DNA from: Bacteroidia bacterium
GTDB taxonomy: Bacteria; Bacteroidota; Bacteroidia; JABEUT01
Length of the DNA stretch: 15,037 nucleotides
Direction of reading: 5' to 3'
Assembly: GCA_013044305.1 (NCBI GenBank)
Contig: JABEUT010000136.1
Location: 1-15,037 of the forward strand
The notes below the pieces were generated by a model. The model did not search any database, had not been told where the DNA came from, and was given only the letters and a program-made list of their open reading frames with translations. Below are positions 6,816-14,568 of this stretch, in pieces. Made by a program: the position numbers and the translations under genes. How positions within the stretch are numbered: position 1 is the first letter of the stretch; each line of letters starts with the position of its first letter.

Positions 6816-7598
6816 TCATTTTGCCTCGCTCCCCCATTTCTTACCCGTTTCCATTTCCCTGATTTCCTTCAGGAACTTCGATACGTAAATAAAATCGAGC
6901 AGTTCTTTGTTCTCGGTGCTCAAAACGGTTTTTTGGGTTCCCTCCCACCATTTTTCCGATTTGTAAAGGAATAAAACCTTTTCCCCTATCTCCATCACCG
7001 AATTCATGTCGTGTGTAATTACAACAGTGGTCATGTTATATTCGAGGGTTATCTCGTGAATCAGCTTATCTATTACGTTAGCCGTTTTAGGGTCCAATCC
7101 GGAATTAGGTTCATCGCAGAACAGGTATTTGGGATTCGGGGCGATGGCGCGGGCAATAGCAACCCGTTTTTTCATGCCTCCGCTTATTTCAGAGGGATAA
7201 AGATGATTTACATTTTTCAAATTAACTCTCGAAAGGCAAAAATTCGCGCGCTCAACCTTTTCCTCTTCTCCCATATCGGTGAACATGGATAAGGGGAACA
7301 CCACATTCTCCTCCACCGTCTTGGAATCGAATAATGCGCCGCCCTGGAAGAGCATTCCCATTTCCTTACGGATGTGCTGCTTCTCCCGTATATTCATTTT
7401 GATGAAATCTCTTCCGTCGTATATCACCTGCCCGGAATCCACCTCGGTAAGACCTACGATGCACTTTAGCAAAACGGTTTTGCCCGAACCGCTCTCACCT
7501 ATTATCAGATTGGTTTTCCCCTGTTCGAATTTGCAGGAAAAATTACTGATGATGGTTCGTTTATTAAACGACTTATTTACATTGACCAATTCAATCAT
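6816..7598 (-). CDS. ABC transporter ATP-binding protein, MlaF-like (lipid transport)
   Basis: A 260-residue ABC ATPase. Walker A is GESGSGKT (34-41), the Q-loop region is 'LFQGGALFDSKTVEENV' (83-99), the signature is SGGMKKR (139-145), Walker B is YLFCDEP (158-164) followed by the D-loop 'SGLDP', and the switch histidine is H196. The 'FQGGALFDS.TV.ENV' stretch is characteristic of the MlaF / Ttg2A / Mkl group, which powers phospholipid movement between the membranes in Gram-negative cells. It follows the MlaE-type permease gene on the same strand with a 57-base gap, which supports this assignment. It is the last gene of the five-gene operon. No MCE (MlaD-like) gene follows, since truB converges immediately. 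Confidence 0.93.
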   Translation of the reverse strand: MIELVNVNKSFNKRTIISNFSCKFEQGKTNLIIGESGSGKTVLLKCIVGLTEVDSGQVIYDGRDFIKMNIREKQHIRKEMGMLFQGGALFDSKTVEENVVFPLSMFTDMGEEEKVERANFCLSRVNLKNVNHLYPSEISGGMKKRVAIARAIAPNPKYLFCDEPNSGLDPKTANVIDKLIHEITLEYNMTTVVITHDMNSVMEIGEKVLFLYKSEKWWEGTQKTVLSTENKELLDFIYVSKFLKEIREMETGKKWGSEAK

Positions 7599-7655
7599 TC
7601 ACTTCAGCGGTAAAGGATAAACAATAATTATGAGTTATGAAAAAATTTCCGGTTG

Positions 7656-8399
7656 TCATGCCAGCAGCAGTTGTGTAAGTATAAAGTTGAACAGCAATAT
7701 TAATATATCGCAATATACCACCGCTTTGGTGCTCGACTTACCGACTTCCAAAGCCCCGCCATGGGTATAATAACCCTGATAAGCCGAAACCGACGCTATG
7801 ATGAAGGCAAATACTACCGTTTTTATCAGCGCATAGGTAACATTGTACGGGCGGAATTCAAACTGCAAACCATATACATACTGGTAGGAAGTAATAACGT
7901 GTGCAAACATTCCCAGCACCCAGCCGCCGAACACCCCGAGAAACATGCTTATAATTATCAGGAAAGGATTGATAATTACACAGGCGAGGATTTTGGGAAG
8001 TACAAGGTACGAGCTGCTGTTGATGCCCATTATCTCGAGTGCGTCAATCTGTTCGGTAACGCGCATGGTTCCTATCTCCGATGCTATATTCGACCCCACC
8101 TTGCCGGCAAGTATCAGGCTGACTATGGTAGGTGAAAATTCGAGGATGATGGAGTCGCGGGTGGTAACCCCTACGGCATAGAGCGGCACCCAGGGGCTGG
8201 TGAAGCCGAATGCAGCCTGTATGGTAATTACCGCGCCCATAAAAAGCGAAATGATTGCTATGATGGGAAGAGAATTGATGCCGAGCGTTTCTATTTCGTG
8301 GAACAGTTCGATGCGGTACATGCGGAATTTTTCAGGTCTGGAAAACACATGCCCCATCATAATAAAATACCTGCCAATATGTAAAAAGAGTGTTTTCAC
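7656..8399 (-). CDS. MlaE-family ABC permease
   Basis: A 247-residue integral inner-membrane protein starting with GTG 8399. The family hallmark 'EIGTMRVTEQIDALE' lies at 108-122. Hydrophobic segments at about 43-62, 84-104, 132-165, 190-206 and 227-247 match the MlaE fold. It would form the membrane channel partner of the downstream MlaF-like ATPase for phospholipid transport. The start codon overlaps the stop of the upstream rhomboid gene by four bases (GTGA), so translation is likely coupled. The length is normal for the family. Confidence 0.94.
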   Translation of the reverse strand: MKTLFLHIGRYFIMMGHVFSRPEKFRMYRIELFHEIETLGINSLPIIAIISLFMGAVITIQAAFGFTSPWVPLYAVGVTTRDSIILEFSPTIVSLILAGKVGSNIASEIGTMRVTEQIDALEIMGINSSSYLVLPKILACVIINPFLIIISMFLGVFGGWVLGMFAHVITSYQYVYGLQFEFRPYNVTYALIKTVVFAFIIASVSAYQGYYTHGGALEVGKSSTKAVVYCDILILLFNFILTQLLLA

Positions 8400-9217
8400 T
8401 GCCTGCCCGATTTAAATAAAAAATCTTTTTCTTCCCGGCTTAGGCTCTCGTAGCCCGAACGCGATATTTTATCCAATATATCGTCAATGCGCCTCTGTAC
8501 GCTGCCTGCTTTGCTTTTGCCGCCTGTAGCTTTTGTTTTAACGGGCCTTGCCTTATTCCCCGAAAATAATTGTGCAAACCTATGGAAAAATGAACTAAGT
8601 ATGTTGGCAAAATCGTTACCTTTTCTGCTTTGCCAAATATACAGCCAGCCATAGATTGCCCCTCCTATATGCGAAATTTTACCGCCGCTGTTCGACCTGA
8701 TATCCACAATCGAAAATAGCAAAAATGCGCCCAACACAACCCATTTTAATTTTACCTCTCCAATCAAAAACAAAAATATAGGATAATCGGGTAATAATAC
8801 CGCTATGGCAACCATTACAGCCATGATGCCTGCCGAAGCGCCCATGAGTATAGAGGGCGGGGCGCCGGTAACATAGTCAGCTGCCAGATAGAACAACCCG
8901 CCGGCAATGCCGCCGAGAATATATGTGTACATAAATTTCTTTTCGCCCAGGTATTCCACAAAAAGCTTCCCCATCCAGTACAGCCAGAGCATGTTGAACA
9001 GGATATGCATGACGCCGGTATGCAGGAACATATAAGTGAACAGCGTCCATGGATGATACAAAACGTATGGCAAAGAAGAGGAAAGCCCGGCATAGTTAAG
9101 CAGTTCGGCGGCAGGTGAAAAATTTACATAAAGGTTGGCGGCAAGGAATACGGCTATATTTATTACAATAATTCTTGTAATTACCGGGTACCCTTCAAAA
9201 TGCCATCTCAAGTTCAT
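8396..9217 (-). CDS. Rhomboid-family intramembrane serine protease with soluble C-terminal extension
   Basis: A 273-residue protein. Residues about 12-195 form a six-helix rhomboid core: 'HTGVMHILFNMLWLYWMG' (66-83) is the L1 loop and the HxxxxHxxxN region, the serine lies in 'MGASAG' (S128), and the histidine in 'SHIGGAIYG' (H183). Both residues of the Ser-His dyad are present, but the usual GASGA around the serine is changed to GASAG. After the last helix there is a basic linker (about 196-238) and a conserved-looking end, 'RIDDILDKISRSGYESLSRE' (242-261), followed by 'EKDFLFKSG'. I recall this kind of tail from Bacteroidota rhomboids (DUF6576-like). The start is 15 bases after the stop of the other rhomboid gene; the end overlaps mlaE. 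Substrates are unknown. Confidence 0.92.
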   Translation of the reverse strand: MNLRWHFEGYPVITRIIVINIAVFLAANLYVNFSPAAELLNYAGLSSSLPYVLYHPWTLFTYMFLHTGVMHILFNMLWLYWMGKLFVEYLGEKKFMYTYILGGIAGGLFYLAADYVTGAPPSILMGASAGIMAVMVAIAVLLPDYPIFLFLIGEVKLKWVVLGAFLLFSIVDIRSNSGGKISHIGGAIYGWLYIWQSRKGNDFANILSSFFHRFAQLFSGNKARPVKTKATGGKSKAGSVQRRIDDILDKISRSGYESLSREEKDFLFKSGRQ

Positions 9218-9232
9218 CGCCTGTTGCTTTGT

Positions 9233-10012
9233 TTACAGGGTTCGCTTATGTTTCCAGTACTGTATTAGAAAGAAACCGAATACCATTCCGCCGAGGTGTG
9301 CAAAGTGGGCTACATTATCCGATGTGTTGGCTGCCATAGCTGAATAGAGTTCTATCAGACCGTAGATGATAACAAAGTATTTGGCCTTTATGGGTATGGC
9401 GAAAAACACATAGAGCATGGTATCGGGAAAGAGCATGCCGAAGGCAAGCAGCACGCCAAAGATGGCTCCCGAAGCGCCAATGGTTACCGACATATCCATA
9501 CGAAGCTGGTACAGCTTCTGGAGTATTTCAACCGATTCGCCTGTGGATGCAGGCTGCGGGTATTGGAAACCGGTAAAATACTTTTGAACCAGAAGGCTGA
9601 AGTCGTTCATGTTGGGAGCAGCATTATAAATGTTCAGGGCATTTTCTATACCGTGAAAATAAATGTACTGCGTTACCTCCTGGGTGAGGGCGGCGCCGAT
9701 TCCGCAGATAAAATAAAAAAGAAGAAAGCGTTTGGAACCCCAGTAATTTTCGAGCATATTGCCGAACATCCAAAGGGCGAACATATTGAAGAAGATGTGC
9801 ATGAAGCCCCCGTGCATGAACATATAGGTAATACCCTGATAGGGTTTGAAATCGTGCGATAAAAAGTAGTGAAGCCCCAGGGTGTTGGTAAGGTCGAACT
9901 GAAAAGTGTTCTGTAATACCAGCGTGGCTATAAAGAACAGCACGTTTGCAATCAGCAGGTTCTTTACTGCGGGAGGGAAAAGGCCAAAGCGGGGAGGGCG
10001 GTAATAATTCAT
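9233..10012 (-). CDS. Rhomboid-family intramembrane serine protease
   Basis: A 259-residue rhomboid with canonical active-site motifs: 'HGGFMHIFFNMFALWMFG' (67-84), 'GASGAIFG' (179-186; S181) and 'HFAHLGGMVFGF' (236-247; H239). An insertion of about 65 residues (111-175), probably extramembrane, lies between the second and the catalytic-serine helices and is rich in polar residues. There is no soluble C-terminal domain. The gene starts 1 base after the mutL stop (TAG 10014-10016) and is followed after 15 bases by a second rhomboid gene, so all three are surely cotranscribed. It should be an active inner-membrane protease; its substrates cannot be read from sequence. Confidence 0.94.
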   Translation of the reverse strand: MNYYRPPRFGLFPPAVKNLLIANVLFFIATLVLQNTFQFDLTNTLGLHYFLSHDFKPYQGITYMFMHGGFMHIFFNMFALWMFGNMLENYWGSKRFLLFYFICGIGAALTQEVTQYIYFHGIENALNIYNAAPNMNDFSLLVQKYFTGFQYPQPASTGESVEILQKLYQLRMDMSVTIGASGAIFGVLLAFGMLFPDTMLYVFFAIPIKAKYFVIIYGLIELYSAMAANTSDNVAHFAHLGGMVFGFFLIQYWKHKRTL

Positions 10013-10013
10013 G

Positions 10014-11852
10014 CTATTTTTTTAATAATTGGTCCGCATCATTGAGCGTTAATTCAGCGACTATCTTTTTGCCTTCGGGCGCTACAACCGGGTTAGCGCA
10101 GTTGAATAGTCTGCCCAACAGTTCCAGACGTTCTTCTTCCTTTAATATTCTGAATTTGCGGGCGGCCATTTTTCTGGAATAGGTTCTGGCGAGTATTTCG
10201 GAGCCCGGCTTTTTCACCTCTTTTTGTCCGAGCCTTGTGCTTTCCAGCGCTTCTTCCAGCAGTCCCTGCGCCAATCCTGAATCCATCCCCGGAGGAACAC
10301 CGTAAATGATGCAGGTTTGCTTACCGAATTCGGCAATATCGAAACCCATGTAGCGGAGGTCGGGCAGCAGCTCGAGCAGCAGGATGAAATCGGCGGCAGG
10401 AAACTGAATGGTATGCGGGAACAGTTCTTTCTGTACCGGCGAATTTCGTTTGTTTTCAACAGCCGCTTTGGCTTCGTCATAAAAAATACGTTCCCATGCA
10501 AGCCTTTGGTCAACTATCAGGAGCTTGCCTTCGCGCAGGGCAATAAGATATTGTTCGTTCCAGTTGGCGGTCCAGCTTATCTGGCGCAGTGTTGCCGGCT
10601 TGCTTTCGGCTGGCGGAATGGAGGGGGCGGCCGCAGGTGTGTTCCGGAGTTCCTGATTCAGCGCCGATAATACTTCGCGGGTGGCTTCTACACTTTTGGC
10701 CGATGGCTTATGTTCAGTGGTGCGGCGCACCGTGTTCAGGTCTTCGCGGAAAGGGTTGTAGGCAGGGTTTAAATTTATCCGGGGCGGATGAATCGGTGTT
10801 CCCGCCTTTATGGGATTAATTACTATGGAGGTTTCCTGGTCAAAATCCATTGCGGGGGCCATGTTGTACTGCCCGAGCGACTTTTTAACGGCGGCTTTTA
10901 CTATAGCGTAGATAGCAGATTCGTCTTCAAATTTAATCTCCGTTTTGGTGGGATGTATGTTCACATCTATCTTGTCGGGCGGCGTTTCCAGAAAAATGAA
11001 CCAGGAAGGGTAGGATTCCTTTGCAATAAGCCCCTCGTAAGCCGAGGTAACGGCGTGGTTCAGGTAGTTGCTCCTGATAAAGCGGCGGTTTACAAAAAAG
11101 TATTGTTCGCCTCTTACCCTTCTCGCATATTCGGGTTTGCCGATGTAGCCCGACACTTTCAGCAGGCTTGTTTCTTCCGACACAGGAGCCAGTTTTTCGC
11201 TGTACGAATTACTGATGAGCCCCATAATGCGCTGCTTCAGGTTTCCGGGGGGCAGGCGAAAGGTTTCCTTGTTTTGGTTTATCAGGGAAAATTCAATTTC
11301 GGGATGAGCCAGCGCCACCCTCTGAAATTCATCGAGTATGTGGCGCAGTTCCGCCTGGTCCGATTTCAGGAAGTGTTTGCGCGCCGGCACATTAAAGAAG
11401 AGGTTCTTTACCGCAAAGGAGCTGCCCTGCTGCCACTGGCACGATTCCTGCCTCGTTATCCTGCCGTACTCCAGTTCAATAAGGGTGCCTGTTTCATCTT
11501 CGGCTCTGCGGGTTTTCAGTTCCACCTGCGCTATGGCGGCGATGGAAGCAAGGGCTTCGCCGCGGAACCCGTTGGTACGGATGGAAAAAATATCCTCCAG
11601 ACTTGAAATTTTGGAGGTGGCGTGTTTTTCGAAGCACAGGCGGGCATCGGTATTATTCATACCGCACCCGTTGTCTATAACCTGTATCAGGGTTTTGCCT
11701 GCATCTTTTATTATCAGCTGTATTTTGCCGCTGCCGGCGTCAATGGCGTTCTCCAATAACTCCTTTACCGCCGATGCCGGGCGCTGTATCACCTCTCCTG
11801 CTGCAATCTGGTTAATAACATGGTCGGGCAACAACTTTATTACATCTGACAT
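10014..11852 (-). CDS. mutL: DNA mismatch repair protein MutL
   Basis: A 612-residue protein. The N-terminal GHKL ATPase is complete: 'IAAGEVIQRPASAVKELLEN' (16-35), 'DNGCG' (60-64), 'KHATSKI' (76-82), 'TNGFRGEALASI' (93-104) and 'VNIHPTKTEIKF' (297-308). After a variable linker (about 330-425), the C-terminal dimerisation domain follows with 'QKELFP' (474-479) and 'EEERLELLGRLFNCANP' (572-588). In the place of the endonuclease motif DQHA(x)2E(x)4E this protein has 'DQRLAWERIFYDE' (448-460), so the metal-binding histidine is missing. The start MSDVIKLLPDHVINQIAAG is the usual one. It is the first gene of the five-gene operon; a weak TACCTTTA box (11879-11872, minus) lies 19 bases upstream. 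Confidence 0.97.
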   Translation of the reverse strand: MSDVIKLLPDHVINQIAAGEVIQRPASAVKELLENAIDAGSGKIQLIIKDAGKTLIQVIDNGCGMNNTDARLCFEKHATSKISSLEDIFSIRTNGFRGEALASIAAIAQVELKTRRAEDETGTLIELEYGRITRQESCQWQQGSSFAVKNLFFNVPARKHFLKSDQAELRHILDEFQRVALAHPEIEFSLINQNKETFRLPPGNLKQRIMGLISNSYSEKLAPVSEETSLLKVSGYIGKPEYARRVRGEQYFFVNRRFIRSNYLNHAVTSAYEGLIAKESYPSWFIFLETPPDKIDVNIHPTKTEIKFEDESAIYAIVKAAVKKSLGQYNMAPAMDFDQETSIVINPIKAGTPIHPPRINLNPAYNPFREDLNTVRRTTEHKPSAKSVEATREVLSALNQELRNTPAAAPSIPPAESKPATLRQISWTANWNEQYLIALREGKLLIVDQRLAWERIFYDEAKAAVENKRNSPVQKELFPHTIQFPAADFILLLELLPDLRYMGFDIAEFGKQTCIIYGVPPGMDSGLAQGLLEEALESTRLGQKEVKKPGSEILARTYSRKMAARKFRILKEEERLELLGRLFNCANPVVAPEGKKIVAELTLNDADQLLKK

Positions 11853-12003
11853 AATTACCGGATATTGCCTGTAAAGGTAAAAAGAATTAGGGTTTCGCTA
11901 ACTCACATTTATTTGTTCCGCCGGAAGGACTTCCCGCTTGCGCTCCTTATGAAAAAAGGGGACGAAGGGTAGATTTACCTGCAATAGGCACCTCACTCTA
12001 TTA

Positions 12004-12029
12004 TCTCTCTCCTTGTTCAAGGAGAGAGA
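12004..12029. repeat. Perfect 11-bp inverted repeat with 4-base loop
   Basis: TCTCTCTCCTT (12004-12014) pairs fully with AAGGAGAGAGA (12019-12029) around GTTC. There is no T tract after it and it is far from either flanking gene's end, so it is not a terminator for them. Palindromes of the type 'CTCTCCTT...AAGGAGAG' are familiar to me from intergenic regions of Bacteroidota, so it may be a copy of a dispersed extragenic element. Confidence 0.55.
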
Positions 12030-12207
12030 CGTTACCTTTCCTATCTGCATTCCCTTTCATTGTGGGAAAAGATGGTTTTCAGTTCCTGATAGCTATAAAG
12101 ATTCACTACGCTGTGGGTATTATGTAGAAAGGGCTAAATTGGTTTGCTTAAACGCCGGATAGGTTAAATGCTTCCTTCGCCAAGGGATAACAACCCATAA
12201 ATAATCA

Positions 12208-12215
12208 TATATTTG
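12208..12215 (+). promoter_or_regulatory. Candidate -7 box (TATATTTG) for the 774-aa secreted protein gene
   Basis: An exact match to TAnnTTTG, 28 bases before the ATG at 12244, identical to the box upstream of ridA. A -33 element is not evident. Confidence 0.42.
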
Positions 12216-12243
12216 ATACATTAATTCCGACCTTGAAAGTAAA

Positions 12244-14568
12244 ATGAATCACCGTCTGCCTATTTTGCCGGCTTTACTCTTGTTGCTGCAGGCGGTATGC
12301 ACTTTTCCCTCTTCCGCCCAGACCGCTGACCCTGAATACTGGGGCAACTGCTGGGAGCAAAGCCTGCAGGGCGCGCGTAACGAACTGCGCATGAATGAAA
12401 ATGCCTTTCTGAAATTCTATTACTTTGAGCTGGCGGGCATTGACTCCCTGCGCGGTACTTTTATGCGAGGGGCAAAAAGCGGAAAAAGCCCGCAGCAGTT
12501 GATAAAGTCGGGGGAAAAAAGCATTATTGACCTATACGGAAAGTTCGAACTCACCAAAGCCTCCTACCCTTCATCGGTGAACAATTACCGCGAAGACAGG
12601 GCTCACCGTGTAATGGGGCTTTGCGACACAGGCGGATGCTATAATATAGGTTTTGAACAAGGCACACTCGACGGCTGGAATGCCTACTATGGCTATAACA
12701 ACAATCCGGGTGTAAATCTTTTCAATATTACCAACATTACAGGCGGCCCGGCCGGGCCGGTAACACAAGCCGCCAACGACGTACTTACATCCAACCCATC
12801 TTATTACAATTCCCAGGTAGGCCCTAACTCCAGCCCCGATTATCAGATTTTTGTAAAATCGGGCCTGCAGACCGATGCCTTGGTTCCTTCACTAACCCAG
12901 GTATCGCCTTACGGCGGTCTTTTTTCGGTTATGCTGGGTGATAGCACGCAGGTGAATTACGGTGTAGCGATACTTTCAAAAACATTTAAAGTGAAACCCG
13001 GCAGCACCGATTTTACCTATCAGTATGCCGTTGTGCTGGAAAACCCTTACTCCCACACGTATTACCAGCAGCCCTTTTTCGAGGTGGTACTTTTGGACCA
13101 GAATGGCGACACCATACCGAGTTGCGGAACTTATTTTGTGGTATCTTCGGGCGGGCAGGCTGCCGGCTGGAATCCTGTATTTGTCCCTCCTAACGGTTCT
13201 ATAGGCGGCGACACAGCCTATTATAAGAACTGGACCGTGGTTTCGGTGCCACTTAAGAAATATGTGGGGCAATGCGTTACCATTGTTTTTGAAACGGGCG
13301 ACTGTGGCAAAGGAGGCCACTTTGGATATGCTTATGTTGATGCCACCTGCTCACCGCTCGAAATACTTTCTTCCTCCAAATCATTCTGCGGACAAAAAAC
13401 GGTTACACTCACCGGACCGCCCGGTTTTACAAACTATATATGGTCGGGACCGCCCGGCGGCATTAAAAGCGGAAACGGAACGCATATCGTTACGGTTGAC
13501 AGCGCGGGAATATACAGCCTTGTTGCCATTCCTGTTACAGGCGCCGCATGTGCCGATACGCTTAGCATACGGATAAACGACACGGCAGGGCCCGCACCCA
13601 TACCTTCATTTTCGGCTTATTCGGCCTGTGTAGGACAGCCTGTTCAGTTCACCAACACATCTAATCCGATTAACGGGAACGGCGTAAAGTTCTACTGGGA
13701 TTTTTACAACCTCGGCATTTATCAGGATTCGGGCGTAAATGCAAGCTGGACCTATAACACCGCCGGTGTTTACGATGTAAAGCTGTATGAATACAATCAT
13801 GGCTGCGGAGCCGATACGGTTATAAAAATTACGGTGGCTCCCCCGCCCGACGTGGTCATCAATTCACCTCCATCGGTCTGCATAGGCGACAGTGTTACCC
13901 TTACCGCCACCATCACTTCATCCTACACACCCGACTGCTATTTCAAGTGGAATACAGGCTCTACCGGCAACTCCATTACCATTGCCGCGGATACCGCTAA
14001 AACCTACTTTTATGTAATAACCACCTGCGGCTGCGCCGATACTGCCTACCGGAACATAAGCGTGTTCAAGCCCTCCGGCGTAAACGCCTGCTGCGATACC
14101 ACCATTACCGCCGGTGATACGGTTACCATAAAAGCCTGGGGCGATTTTACCTATCGCTGGAGCCCGGATACCGGTGTTTTTTGCCCCGCCTGCGGCTTTA
14201 CTCCCGCACAGCCTTTCCACAGTACCGTTTACACCGTTGCGGCGGTGGATGAGAACGGATGCAGGTCAACCGGTACGGTGGACATTCATGTGGAACCCTG
14301 CGACTACTACTGGGTGCCCGACGCCTTCAGCCCGGGGCAGGGTGATGTGAACAATTACTTTGAACCCAAGGGATGGTGTATGCGAACTTATAACATGTAT
14401 ATATTCAACAGGTGGGGAGAACTGATATACCACTCCAACGGCATTCCCTGGGATGGTAAGTACGATGGACATTTTGTGCCGGAAGACGTTTATGTTTGCA
14501 AAATAATAATAACCACATGGGATTACCAGCAGCACTCTTATGTAGGAAAAGTTACCGTGTTGAGATGA
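12244..14568 (+). CDS. Secreted multidomain protein with PKD domain and T9SS type B (gliding-motility-associated) C-terminal domain
   Basis: A 774-residue protein with signal peptide (1-25, cleavage before Q26). Residues about 30-125 form a charged, mostly helical region. Residues about 130-370 look like a beta-sandwich ('GFEQGTLDGW' at 136-145, ending 'YAYVDATCSP' at 362-371). Residues about 374-447 are Ig-like. A PKD domain spans about 452-532 ('YWDF' at 484-487, 'WTYNTAGVYDVKL' at 502-514). Two more cysteine-containing Ig-like units occupy 533-608 and 612-685. The end (686-774) has 'WVPDAFSPG', 'YNMYIFNRWGELIYHSNG', 'WDGKYDG' and 'VGKVTVLR', the type B T9SS sorting domain found on gliding-motility-associated surface proteins. 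It is probably a surface adhesin-like or structural protein; no enzyme motif was seen. It is monocistronic as far as visible. Confidence 0.93.
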   Translation: MNHRLPILPALLLLLQAVCTFPSSAQTADPEYWGNCWEQSLQGARNELRMNENAFLKFYYFELAGIDSLRGTFMRGAKSGKSPQQLIKSGEKSIIDLYGKFELTKASYPSSVNNYREDRAHRVMGLCDTGGCYNIGFEQGTLDGWNAYYGYNNNPGVNLFNITNITGGPAGPVTQAANDVLTSNPSYYNSQVGPNSSPDYQIFVKSGLQTDALVPSLTQVSPYGGLFSVMLGDSTQVNYGVAILSKTFKVKPGSTDFTYQYAVVLENPYSHTYYQQPFFEVVLLDQNGDTIPSCGTYFVVSSGGQAAGWNPVFVPPNGSIGGDTAYYKNWTVVSVPLKKYVGQCVTIVFETGDCGKGGHFGYAYVDATCSPLEILSSSKSFCGQKTVTLTGPPGFTNYIWSGPPGGIKSGNGTHIVTVDSAGIYSLVAIPVTGAACADTLSIRINDTAGPAPIPSFSAYSACVGQPVQFTNTSNPINGNGVKFYWDFYNLGIYQDSGVNASWTYNTAGVYDVKLYEYNHGCGADTVIKITVAPPPDVVINSPPSVCIGDSVTLTATITSSYTPDCYFKWNTGSTGNSITIAADTAKTYFYVITTCGCADTAYRNISVFKPSGVNACCDTTITAGDTVTIKAWGDFTYRWSPDTGVFCPACGFTPAQPFHSTVYTVAAVDENGCRSTGTVDIHVEPCDYYWVPDAFSPGQGDVNNYFEPKGWCMRTYNMYIFNRWGELIYHSNGIPWDGKYDGHFVPEDVYVCKIIITTWDYQQHSYVGKVTVLR

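Larger units (their letters stand above)
11853..12243. other. Divergent intergenic region between mutL and the 774-aa secreted protein
   Basis: About 390 bases without an intact gene. It contains the mutL promoter side (near 11872), a perfect hairpin at 12004-12029, a short minus-strand open tail (12041-12133, 31 codons, encoding a stretch like HSVVNLYSYQELKTIF) with no convincing start, and a promoter-like box at 12208-12215. The tail may be a gene remnant or part of a dispersed intergenic repeat. Confidence 0.5.

Noticed and set aside
7011..8415. Several plus-strand open frames of 70-124 codons across mlaF and mlaE
   Set aside because: All are antisense to well-supported transporter genes and show no protein-like domain or start signal.
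10788..11606. A 272-codon plus-strand open frame opposite mutL
   Set aside because: It is antisense to a confidently identified mutL, has no recognisable domain, and is explained by the codon composition of mutL on the other strand.
11338..11874. A 178-codon plus-strand open frame opposite the mutL N-terminus
   Set aside because: Shadow of the conserved MutL ATPase region; Ser- and Ala-rich low-information translation with no family match.
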